Positions 35,739 to 46,084 of a stretch of DNA of 64,000 nucleotides are shown here, piece after piece. Position 1 is the first letter of the stretch, and each line of letters starts with the position of its first letter. Below the pieces are notes generated by a model that saw only the letters and a program-made list of their open reading frames with translations, was not told the DNA's origin and made no database searches. The stretch is from positions 2,356,001 to 2,420,000 of the forward strand of contig JAEBUN010000004.1 of NCBI GenBank assembly GCA_023014365.1, written 5' to 3'. Source of the stretch: Lepiota brunneoincarnata. Its lineage: Eukaryota > Basidiomycota > Agaricomycetes > Agaricales > Agaricaceae. Made by a program: the position numbers and the translations under genes.

Positions 35739-37989
35739 TTACCGACCCAAGTCTGATCCCCTCCCGCGTCGCCTCCGGATTTCAATCCACAATACCTTCT
35801 TTTCCCTCACACCCTCATCAGAATCATCTTTCCTCCCCCCCTCATTCTCAGCGTGCACAGGCTCCGACACCGACATAGGGGGAGGAGGTACACGAAATTC
35901 GAACCCAAGTAGAAAATGGGCCAGTAACAGCTTCATTACAGCCGATGCGAAGAATCGGCCGGGGCACGCGTGTTTCCCGTGGCCCCATGCAAGGAATGTA
36001 GGTGATGTTGCGGGAAGAGTGGATGATGCTTGCACTGGCGCTGACGCGGTTGACAGAGCAATTTTAGAAGGGCTAAGTACAGGTGGTTTACCCTGCGGGG
36101 AAGGGGCAGAGGCAGAGGCAGAGGCAGGGGCAGGAGAGGGAGGGGGAAAGGAGGGGGAAAGGGATGTTGATGCTACCGAGTTGGAGTCTGGGTCGAGAGG
36201 AATGAAGCGAAAGGGGTCGAATTCACGCGGTGCGGGCGTGTAGTATCGTGCATCTGTGTGGAGGAGTTGCGAACCGACGAAGAGGAGGGTGTTACTCGGG
36301 ATGGTGGTCCCATCAGAGAAACTGAGCGGGCGTAATGATTTGCGGGCCATGGTTACTGTGTTGTTTGAGTTAGGATCGGAGAATAAGGAAGTGGGGTGAG
36401 GGCGTACACTGTGGGTAAGAGGCGTTGTAGGCACTCTCGCCGAGTCGCATTGTCTCTTTGAGAAAGCTATCCAATCGGTGCATCTTTTCGAGCGCGGACT
36501 TAGACCAGCCCTCTCGGGAGACGATCCTTTCGACCTCTGTGCGGAGGGCCTGGATGCACTCAGGATATTTGGCGAGGTTCTGGAGGGCCTGGCTCATTAC
36601 CTGAGGAAACAAAGCACTGGTCACTAAACAGAAGTGAGATCGTTCGGGGGCCACACCTTTGCTGTGGGAAGTACAGCCAGGTAGTTTGCCAACAAAATGT
36701 GAGCCCCCAGCTCGTCCAGGGGCATCTCAGATTTTGAGTCGTGACCGATGAACCATGTTATCATGTCATTCTGTAAAAACAAATTGCATTAGCCATAGGC
36801 TCCTGGAGTAAAGCTGGAAATATACGGGAAAAGAGTCAGCATGTTTCACGAGCCTTTCTTGGCGGTCCTTCAAGGTATCAGATAAAAGGACGCGCATTCG
36901 ACGTTTAATCTTCATAAATGAGGTGAACAGGCATGCAACAAGTCTGGTTCTAATTGTTAGGCACAATTGTGAGTAGACTTATGACCAAGTAAACTTACGG
37001 ACGAAGAAAGGTAGGATAAAACCCCAATCTCCTCGCCTGTCCCTCCAATTCACTGGCGGCTGCAATCGTCAAGTCCGAAAACTCAGAGTTTCTACCTGGG
37101 TTGGCTCAGAAACATAAGCGTAAGAAATTATTGGGACTAACAACTCACACAACGAGGTTCCAACAAGTACTTGGTTAATCATTCGATTGCAAACGCGTAT
37201 CATGAGCTCAAGCTCGTCAATATATCTCCAATCTGGAGATATTCAGAAATCGATGGAAAGAACAGCGAAGCAGGAAGAAGAACCGTACCATCCGTGGTAG
37301 GCGAAAGCAGCTCATCCATAACCCGTACCATCTCCATGCGCATTTCGGGGAGAAATTGATGCAAGTTCCGCGTCAGTTGCGTACAGAGCAGTGACTTGAG
37401 CTGCGGTTCGGTAAATAAGGTGGAATCAATTGTATGGGGAAGTTGAAGAATCTATTCGGGCATGAGTGATTGTAATTTCTGCAGAGCGGACGGCACCCGC
37501 CTTTTGGATAGCTTCAGAGGCCGACAGGTCGTCATCAGGCGCCTTTCGCAACTCTTCTATGTATTTTGGTTTGGCAATAACGACAATCCAGCGGGTAATG
37601 GTAGGGACTCTGAATATACCATCCGAGAACTGCACGGGGGTGCTCTCGGTCTATATGCATCTGCGAGAACTTTAACACACTACTTACCTTCGAATAACCT
37701 TCTTGTAACATCCCAGTTGCATTGTACAGATATCTCAGCGCACCAGCAAATGAGGTGAGTGTTCCTGAAAAGCTAGCCGAAGGTATCCTCGCGTACTAAT
37801 CAAGAGTCATTAAGATGCTCAGGAAGCGAGCTTTACCCTGAAAGAAGCAAATGTTCGACGACTTACATTGGACTTGTCTCTGCTCAACCAAAGAAAATAG
37901 AGAATCGAGCCGAATAGGCAGAGGTATACGAGCAGAAAACTTTCCTCCGCCTCATCCACGAAACCTGTAGCAGATTGGTGCGTATCCAT
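35739..37989 (-). CDS. cytochrome P450 monooxygenase
   Basis: The protein has an N-terminal membrane anchor (SFLLVYLCLFGSILYFLWLS) after the ATG at 37989; an in-frame ATG at 38136 would add 49 residues. The fold follows basidiomycete P450s: IPSASFSGTLTSFAGALRYL, STPVQFSDGIFRVPTITRWI then IEELRKAPDDDLSASEA, an I-helix region NDMITWFIGHDS, HILLANYLAVLP, NLAKYPECIQALRTEVERIV, the K-helix ExxR in SFLKETMRL, PREFDPFRFIPLD and the haem loop FLAWGHGKHACPGRFFASAV (near 35957-35990), where Cys is the haem ligand. It is unusual in having an Ala/Ser/Pro-rich insert of about 45 extra residues just before the haem loop, and an acidic C-terminal insert. Substrate unknown. About eight introns; some ends are unsure. 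Convergent with the lipase. Confidence 0.88.
36104..36165 (-). repeat. GGCAGA-rich purine repeat inside the P450 gene
   Basis: On the plus strand repeated GGCAGA/GGCAGG units run into AGGGGGAAAGG units. On the coding strand they give the Pro/Ala/Ser-rich insert before the haem loop. Confidence 0.65.
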
Positions 37990-38474
37990 GACAGAAACAG
38001 GGCGGGTATCAAGGAGGAGAAAGAAGAACCATGAGCTCGCGTATGGAGATCTCGACCTTGAAAGTGATGGGTAACTCGAGCCAACAAGCGCTCCAGATTG
38101 ACCGTGGGCGTTTTGCGACTTGGAGCTGACCACCATCTCCCCAGCTCTACAGACCTCCTTGGGACAAATTATCGTATGAGCATCGTCATCAATTCATCGT
38201 TATACCATGCTTCGCGGTTACCCTGTTGATTCAAGCACGGCCAAGGCACGCGTCAATACCTGACATCGCCCCCTCAAATCACAAGGTTTGCCCAAATAAA
38301 CTCGCTTCTCAGCTACCTCGCCGTTGGGAACTAAGCGCATCAAAGGTGCATGATACCGCACGTGATGAACCAACTAGCCATCTCTGGAAGAATTATATCA
38401 TTAACAAATCGAAAGCTCCCATATCTCCCTAAAACATTCCCAAGGGCACCCTCTCACCATCTACCGTCTCTGCA
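37990..38474. other. divergent promoter region between P450 and S-formylglutathione hydrolase
   Basis: About 480 bases, less if the P450 starts at 38136. No exon, repeat or clear TATA box seen. Confidence 0.4.
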
Positions 38475-39685
38475 ATGTCAGAAACATCACTCCTCGAGCT
38501 CCTCTCCTCCAACAAATCATTTGAAGGTGAATTGATAAAGTACAGGTTTAAGGTGCCTCGATCACATCTCTACGGCCCACACAACTAAATCACTCCATCC
38601 TACCACCTTTAGTCAGCTGCTCTGGGCGGACTCCACACCCAGTTCAACCTCTACCTCCCTCCAAACCTAACAAACAAAAAAGTCCCCTTACTCGTATATC
38701 TCGCTGGTCTAACCTGCACAGAAGACAATGGGTATGTCGTACCCCTCATCCAGCCCAAGCAGCCTCATTCTGTACCCATTACCCAGTGCACAAAAGGGCA
38801 ACTTTCTGAAGACTGCTTCGGCGGAAGGCATCGCGTTACTGTTCCCCGATACTTCTCCTCGCGGAGCAGCTGTGCCAGGCGAAACAGATTCCTGGGACTT
38901 TGGCGTTGGGGCTGGATTCTATCTGAACGCCACAAAACCTGAGTACTCCAATTACTACAACATGCTCACCCATGTTACACTCGAGCTCCCTCAAGTCATT
39001 GAATCCGCTGGTCTTCCAATCGTCAGCCGAATCTCCTCTAATTGTGACGTCACATATTTACCTGATTGCAGGATCTTTCGCGGCAGTCTATCTTTGGCCA
39101 CAGCATGGGTGGCCATGGGGCCCTCACGATTTACCTTGCGTCACAAATCAAGCAGTACAGATCTGCCTCTGCATTTTCCCCTATCGCAAACCCGTCCAAA
39201 TGTCCCTGGGGCCAAAAGGCATTTAATGGATACCTTCAGGGTGGTATCGAAGAAGGAAAAGAGAAATACGACGCTACCGAACTCATAACCAGACATAAGG
39301 ACCCTGTTCACATTCTCATTGACTATGTAAAGCCAATTCTCCGCTATCATCTGATCCAGTTAATCATATCTTTGACCAGGGTACCAATGACAACTTCTAC
39401 AAGCAAGACCAACTCTTACCAGAGAATTTCCTGAAAGCCGCTCGGAGCGCCGGATACGACGAGGTACAAATTCGCGTACGGAGCCACGAAGGATATGACC
39501 ATAGTTATTATTTTGTGTGTATTCTCCGATGTTCTCGATCGGAATACCCTTTCACCCGTGACTACCTCCAGATCTCTACATTCGCGTCTGACCACATCCA
39601 CTGTGAGTGCTTTTTGTGTAAGAAAGCTTCGTTGACTTATTGCATTGTTTAATTCAAAGTCCATGCTAATTTTCTTAAGGCGTGA
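38475..39685 (+). CDS. S-formylglutathione hydrolase (esterase D)
   Basis: Cytosolic enzyme that hydrolyses S-formylglutathione to formate and glutathione, the last step of glutathione-dependent formaldehyde removal. Seven exons: 38475..38552, 38613..38731, 38787..39021, 39072..39326, 39380..39514, 39572..39602 and 39660..39685, total 292 residues, the usual family size. Signatures: [74 protein letters not shown], the nucleophile elbow [31 protein letters not shown], the acid region HILIDYGTNDNF and the catalytic His in [11 protein letters not shown]. The last exon is 26 nt and gives the conserved FHANFLKA end, which decides the splice site at 39659. In mushrooms the enzyme helps with formaldehyde from methoxy-lignin breakdown. 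It ends 72 bp from the convergent kinase gene. Confidence 0.96.
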
Positions 39686-39757
39686 AACATCCGGCCGTGG
39701 CAGTAAGAAGAATTTATCGCTTCTCAAGGCGTACTATCTTGTACACTATTTGTGATC

Positions 39758-41817
39758 CTACGCCGGTACAACGATTTCAATTCTTTGACCTCGCTTTGAA
39801 CCCAACCACTTCCTAAGCGCAGTATAAACAGTAGCCCGCTTGAGGTGATCGTGAATCAAGAGGTCAAGGATGAGCTGTTTCGCTATCCCAAAATGCCACT
39901 TTCAGTAGGAGTTCTGGTCCATACAAAAGACCACATTACAACCTTCTTCGAGATCATTCCATGGATGATGAGAAAAGTAGACCCCTCCATATATGATGCG
40001 TTCTTTGAGGCGTGTGTCCCTGCTCCCAGTGCTGAGTTCCGAACTTTTGGGAACAATACCAGACTCCGGCGTCCAACATTTCTCAGGTTCGTTGTCGAAT
40101 GGGTGGCATCCACTAGAAGCTGTTCAACTATATCACAATGGTATCCCGGGAGCACGTACGCGAGCATGACATATAGAATGACCCCAGCGCTCCAACAATC
40201 CGCCGGCATGCTGGTAAGGTGAGCTCAAGTAAATGCCAGGACTAATATTTCAATGGCTCTACCCAATGTACCCGAGGTGCTTGTGGTCGAGAGCAAGAAC
40301 CCCTTCGGGAGGAAGATAAGACACTGTGCCGCAGACGTTGAATGTTTCCTGGTATGCGTTCGGCCTTGCCAGGCCGAAGTCGGCTATGAGGATTCGTGGA
40401 TATGGCCCTGGCGTATGTAGTAGTATATTTTCCGGCTATTAGGATAGGATGCAGTCAGAACGGCGATCGTGGAACAGCAAGATAATTTCAGAAGTCCCTT
40501 GAGGTCTATGCCTAACTCAGCCTCGCACTTTGTGCGTCCAGAAATAACCTACCCCGATGTGAGATCATCAAATCGTGTAAATACCGTAGCCCTTCCAGTA
40601 GTTGGTACATAACATATTTCGCCTCTGCCTCGCACAGAGGATTACCGAGGCCCGTCGGTCCCGTGATATAGGTAAATAAGTCACCGCCGGTGCACAACTG
40701 GAGAAATATGTTGCTTGGACGGTTGAGTTAGTAACCTCATGATTTATTGACAAGGAATCCGCCACCCACATGAATCTTTTGTCTTGCTCCGTATCATAAA
40801 TTTCGTTGATGTTGGGCTACCCTTCCTCAGATATGGACGATTGAACAGCACGACCCCGGCTTACGTGTTTGAGCTTCATCAGTATTTTAACCTCCTTCAT
40901 AACTTGTTCCACCTCGTTGTCTTTTCTGGTCCTTATGCTCTTGCAAGCAACTTGCCTATGCTTAGCCGGATCAAGAGCGAGATGTACGGTCGCGAAAGAG
41001 CCCGTTCCAAGACACTGGGATGTCACGATATATTTTCCAAGGCGCTGGCAATGTTTCAGCTCCGCATAGATGTACCAAATTATTGCTTAGCTCACCTTTT
41101 GCGCTGCCTGTGGCGGAGGAGTGGGCTCAAATAACGAGAGTTTTTCTTGTGGCTCCTTGATAATGTGATGGCATATCAACTCTGTGACCCCCCTCTGTGA
41201 GTGAAAGGAACCACCGAACATGCCCACACCTTACCGACGTGGTTAGGGAGACCAAGCACATCCCCATCCATCAAGATCACTGGATTTCTTTTGATGTGCT
41301 GCCCGTTATACGCGATTCCATTACGAGATAAATCCTATTCTCGTGTTAACCTCCCGGCAACTCTCAATTGCGAAGGAAGCACTTACCTGGCAAGAAACAA
41401 TGACACCTCCTGTCGGTGACCTCACGCTGAGGGGCCGAGCAACTTAGTAGCATATCGGGAGCTCTATTGTTCATAAATCTCACGCATATAACTTGCAGTG
41501 AAGATTTGATATGGAAGGGTGGTTCACTACGTATGTACTACTTCCCTCGGTCAGTAAGTTCTCCAACGACTGACGAAACCCACCAGAGCTTGGCATTCCT
41601 CCCTATCGTGGCGGGACGAGTGAAGCCGAGAATTATTGCTAAAGTAATCCAGCTACGAGCTTTGCTTAATAGTGAAGACCTTACATTCTTTGCACCCCCG
41701 CCAGTCGGTAACAAGCTTTGCGCATACATCGAGGTCCTGAGACCGGGAACCCGGAAGGCCCGTGAAATCTGAGCGCAAAGGTAGGCTCTTGGTACTGATG
41801 GCCACAGGTGTGGGCAT
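39758..41817 (-). CDS. FHA-domain serine/threonine kinase (Chk2/Cds1/Rad53 type)
   Basis: An FHA domain precedes a CAMK-type kinase, the layout of DNA-damage checkpoint kinases. Start MPTPVAISTKSLPLRSDF at 41817. FHA landmarks: FTRPATIGRNAKLW (phospho-Thr binding Arg), YVVNHPSISNLHCKLYAV, SCQDLSRNGIAYNGQHIKR and DGDVLGLPNHV. Kinase landmarks: TSQCLGTGSFATVHLAL (Gly loop), QVACKSIRTRKDNEVEQVMK (Lys), LQLCTGGDLFTYITG, GLRYLHDLMISHR-DLK-PENIL (catalytic loop, split over three exons), ILIADFGLARP (Mg-binding Asp), CGTVSYLPPEGVLAL, DCWSAGVILYVMLAGCHPFD and a basic C-terminus (TALRKWLGSKRGQRIE). The catalytic loop contains an 8-nt exon (40498..40505) whose downstream intron begins GG, not GT. One FHA domain means Cds1/Chk2/Dun1-like rather than Rad53 with two. 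About 12 introns. Confidence 0.85.
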
Positions 41818-41963
41818 TTGTCGAGTGGAAGAGCAAGAGCAAGAGCTATAGCAGAGACAAGAATATGGCGAACGGTGACAAGGAAATGAGCAATAGACGA
41901 ATTAGGCGTTCTATTTATAACGATCGCAAAGATAATACTTGACGCTGCATTATTTACACAGTA

Positions 41964-44335
41964 TCAATCATACCCCTTCCCACTCCGCTGCTTCACTCGC
42001 TTCATCTTCTTGTGGTGTTTCTTTCCTGGTCCTGCATTTTCTACCATCACCGCAGTATGCGTGCTTCTTAAGTCTAGAGGTGTTCCGTCATCAGCCACGA
42101 CATTTTGATGGGGGTAGAATTTCGCTCTCGAGAAGCTTCGGCCCGACAGATTATGACCTTGTAAGAGTGGACGGAATGAGAGAGGGTCACGTCCGAAGAA
42201 CTCGTCATCTACTGCATCAGACTTGACGCCTTGCCCTCGGGCTGGTAGGATACTTCGAGTGTCTGCGGGTATGACAAACGTGTTTGAATCCTTCCCAACG
42301 CGCGTAGTAGGAGCTTTCTTCTTTCCTGTCGCTCGTGAAAGCGCTATTTCTCTTGTTTTCTCGTTGAATGAATTCTCGTCTATACCTGGGGGTGGGTGGC
42401 AGAAGAGAAGTTTGGCATTGACATAGTCTTTCAGGATGTAGCGTGCAGCCCGCGCTTCGTCTGGATTCCCCTGGCCCGAGCGCATATAACCCCTAGCAAC
42501 TGAATGACTGGTTAGATGACTTTTATCTCCTGCTGCCCGGAGGACTCACTGGCATAAGCTATCAGGAAATCCTGTGCCGTGATCTTGCCATCACCCCCTT
42601 CCTCTACGCCTCGTAACTTGATAGACAGTCCATAAATAGCCTCCAGAATCTCTTTCGGCATTCGCTTAACAGTCAGGGCTATGGGAGCTGTATACTCCCG
42701 CATTTGATCGATTGGAAGAACACCGTCGCAGATAAGGTCGGCTTTGGTGGTTGCAAACTGGGGAAATACCAACCCGGGACAGTCACAAAGAACGATGGAA
42801 TCGGACAGGTGGATGGTTTGGAAATGTTTTGTTTTTCCTGGAGTCGATGACACACTGACTTTTTTCTCTCCAAGGAGAGAGTTAATTGTACTGGATTTTC
42901 CAACATTCGGATATCCGACGAGTCCGACACACAATCTAGTGGGAACCTTGCCAGAGGCGTCCGTAAATTCTGCAATCCTCCTATTAGTGGGAATATGGGG
43001 GATCAACACAGTTGATTTACCGGGCAGCGGTGGAGCCTCGTTAAGTAGAAGCTCTTCAAGCTCAAGGACGGACAGCACCCGGGCCCTAGGGTCCTGAGTA
43101 AATTCCGCATCTTCATCGACAGAGAAGTATTCCTCGTCTGATGACGACTCGTCTGACTCCTCTATCTCGTCTCCCGATCCCGGCGGGGTATATGCTTGCT
43201 CTTCCTCAAGATCCTGCCCGCCACCCGTTGGTAAAATGGTGTCGCCAGCTGGTTCCTCATTTACACCCAACGATATTTTCTCCAGAGGCTCTCGCTTGGC
43301 TTGTTGGAGGGCGGCGGCATTTGCTGCAGAGAAAAAGGCATAGCGAATGCCCTTGGAGTTAAAAAAGTCTCCCCATTGACATCTAAAATGCGAGTGTTAT
43401 CCTTCAGTGATCGCTGATGGACTGAGGCCCGGGACTCATACCGTTGTTGTGCCGTCAACAGATCCGCTTTGTTAATCAAGAGTAGACTCTTTCGTTTCCC
43501 CTTTCCAGTTCCTGCCTCTCCTTCGGGTCCTTCGACATCTCTGATATAATCTTCCAAGTCCTCGCAGCGGAATCGTAATGGATTGCGTGCATCCACAATC
43601 TGGACGACGAGGTGAGATCGTTCAAGTACCCGCCATAACTGTCTCCAAACTTCTAGATTACGTTCAAACGGTGTGAGAAGAAAGCCCTCCGCTTCTTGCA
43701 GCCTTTGCAGTCGGTCTGGTCAGGCTCCTCACTCTGATACTCGCGTGCAGAACTTACTCTGCTAAACCCCTTCTCCACTCCAGGAATGCAGCCTTTTCTT
43801 GCCTGTCTAACTGTGTTAGGGGCCATGTTTTTCGTCCAGGGAGGTCTCCTTGGTACCCGTAGTCGCCTCTTGTTGGCTTCTTGCTTTCGAAGGACGTTTG
43901 CTTCTTCTTCCTCGGTCAGAAGGTGGGGGTTTTGTGACGATGCAACGGACTGCTGGATTATTTTTACATTTCTCCGCTCTGTCGAAATTAAAACTCTTGT
44001 GCGGAGTATGTATCAGATGCACCTACCGGCCTGCGAATTCCGTCCCAGCTAGTTCGGCAGTGTTCAGGAACTCATCGAGGTCTTTTTCTTGTGTGACTGA
44101 CTTCAGTCGACTGTTTGAGTCTACATCGACCGAGTACTGCCACCAATATCAGATACGTATAAGAGGGAAAGTAAGCAAGACGAACGTTCCCAGATTCGTG
44201 CATTTTTCTGGCATCTTTGACTTTACGGTTAATGATTGCTCGGCCCAGACCACTGGGGTTGTGATCCCGTTTCGGGGGCTAGGTCCCGGTTAGAATTGGG
44301 CACATTGGATCATAACTGCGCAAGACAATCACCAT
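41964..44335 (-). CDS. LSG1: LSG1, large-subunit GTPase 1
   Basis: LSG1 is a cytoplasmic circularly permuted GTPase that releases the export adaptor Nmd3 from pre-60S ribosomes. The first coding exon is just ATG (44333..44335), followed by a 54-nt intron (44279..44332). The protein then reads PPKRDHNPSGLGRAIINRKV, KDARKMHESGNVRLA, SNSRLKSVTQEKDLDEFLNT, EGFLLTPFERNLEVWRQLWR, VVQIVDARNPLRFRCEDLED, G4 LLLINKADLL, a long acidic insert (GSGDEIEESDESSSDEEYFS), G1 VGLVGYPNVGKSSTINSLLG, VSSTPGKTKHFQTI and G3 LCDCPGLVFPQF. The order G4-G1-G3 is the permuted order expected. The basic tail (GPGKKHHKKMKRVKQRSGKG) fits ribosome binding. It lies 146 bp upstream of the kinase gene on the same strand. Confidence 0.95.
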
Positions 44336-44796
44336 CCTGAGCTGGTTGGGCGCGATGAATGGCAGATGCAGTTGAGAATTAGGCTCGCTGCTCTGCCACT
44401 TATTATCTATTGGCTGATTTGCCGTTCTTTGGTCATGTGATATGATGAATTCAAAATGGGAAGCGACCTCATCTTCTTGATTCAACGAGTAAATACAGAG
44501 GCGACTTTTCCAACGGTTATATCCATTGCTGTCGGATGCATTACAGATAATGCTTGCTCTCGAAAATAGGTGGGGAGCAGCACTGTGACGGTGTTTGTAT
44601 AGGGAGCGGAATTGGCTGTGTCGTTATGAACGTTCTTAATAAATTAAGAAAACAGGGACAGCATGAACCGTGCTAGGCAGTATGAGGCAGGATCCACATT
44701 TATGCAGGCTTGAGTTCGGGGGATGGGATCGACCGTGGGAGCTGCCAGTGGCTCGTTCCTTTGTTGATCGCTTACCCCTTTCTTCGGAAATTCCTC
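44336..44796. other. divergent promoter between LSG1 and the LYR gene
   Basis: About 460 bases separating two divergent start codons. Short open frames only; no TATA box or repeat stands out. Confidence 0.4.
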
Positions 44797-45952
44797 ATGT
44801 CGAATATTGTTCGACTGCTTCCGCTTTACAGAAATTACCTTCGGACCATTCGACAGCTCCCGCATCTGTATCTCCGGTGAAACTTACAAAGCTCATTCTA
44901 ATTCCGTTTCTGACCGGCGTATCAGACAGTTTTACCGACTGAAGGTTCGAGATGACATACAGAGACTACGAGATACCATACCCCTTAGTTTGCAACGGAA
45001 GAAATACAAACGAATATCCAAGGTGATAATATCACATGTTGGGCATCCACAACCGGAAAGCTGATATCTTGGTCACAGGAGCTCCGAAAGATGAATAAAG
45101 GACTCCAAGGTGATTGGCGAAGCTTCGACCACATTCTCGATGTTGCATATGGTCGAAAGGGGAAGTTAAAGCATGAACTAATACAGGTTTGTCCACTAGC
45201 ACTATCAATATCTCGAGAGTATAATGACATTCTTCGCAATGCAGCCATTCCTATCCGACCCAGATGCCCGGGTTCTTCCGCCCATTATCCCGGCGATGTC
45301 AAATTCCCGGCCTCCGACCTACTCTCCAGAACTTCGCACTCTATTGACAAGCGAGATATCACGCAAAACCAAGCCCCTTCGACCTTTTGCCATCGATCAA
45401 CCTCCGACATTACCTCCCCGGGCTAACCCTTCCTCAGAAGAGGCAAGTCTGTTTGGCTTGTTGAGTAAACGACGCGAAAAGAACATCTTGCATCGGTTTT
45501 TCAAGCAAGAGGTCCAGAAGGTCTATCCTCCCCTTGAAGTTAGAGTACAAAGTGGTTGCACAATTCAGGAAGTAGGTATAAGACCAGGGGCGGCCCAGGA
45601 CTTGAATTTACTCGAGGATATCGAGGCCATTGTTGGTCCAACATGGAAGCCACCGCGACTTACGCGAAGGGAGCGTAAAGCATTAGGTGGGGATGCCACT
45701 CCCTCTATATCCCAAGGACATCCTTCACGGTGGCTGAGGCGACGATACCAAAGTCTCCTTGGTCGACTTCCGGTTCTCACCTATATGCCCGGACAGAAAC
45801 TTGGAGGTGGTCGCTACTCGGTTGAACATTCGCCCAAGTCCCTTGGCGACCTGTACCGCACTGGCGGCCGTCTACTCCCTGCCGCTGCTGCGGCTCAGCT
45901 TGCTTGGTACGAATCCTCCCTGGCGCAGTCGGAAATCAAAGTGAAGAAGTAG
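44797..45952 (+). CDS. LYR-motif (Complex1_LYR) domain protein
   Basis: Exons 44797..44876, 44926..45022, 45079..45186 and 45245..45952 give 330 residues. The first exons encode a LYR domain: IVRLLPLYRNYLRTIRQLPH, LYLRRQFYRLKVRDDIQRLR, then KKYKRISKELRKMNKGLQGD and WRSFDHILDVAYGRKGKLKH. LYR proteins sit in the mitochondrial matrix, bind acyl carrier protein and help assemble respiratory or Fe-S enzymes. Unlike the roughly 100-residue classical members, this one has about 230 further residues (LRTLLTSEISRKTKPLRPFA, FGLLSKRREKNILHRFFKQE, PPRLTRRERKALGGD, HPSRWLRRRYQSLLGRLPVL) without a family I can name. It is a fungal long-form LYR protein; its client is unknown. It is the second LYR protein of the window besides ISD11. 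Convergent with SEC8, 132 bp apart. Confidence 0.85.
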
Positions 45953-46084
45953 AGGAAAGATTGCCTCATGCAGCGATGCAGCCCTCGTATTAGATTAAAA
46001 ACTCTCGTTGTCTCGTTCTTGAGGGTCAAGAAAATTGATTAGAGACCGTCACAAACGAAACCTTCCTAAAGATGAAAGCGTACA

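Noticed and set aside
39758..41817. Calling the kinase RAD53
   Set aside because: Only one FHA domain is visible; Rad53 has two, so Cds1/Chk2/Dun1-like is as far as the sequence goes.
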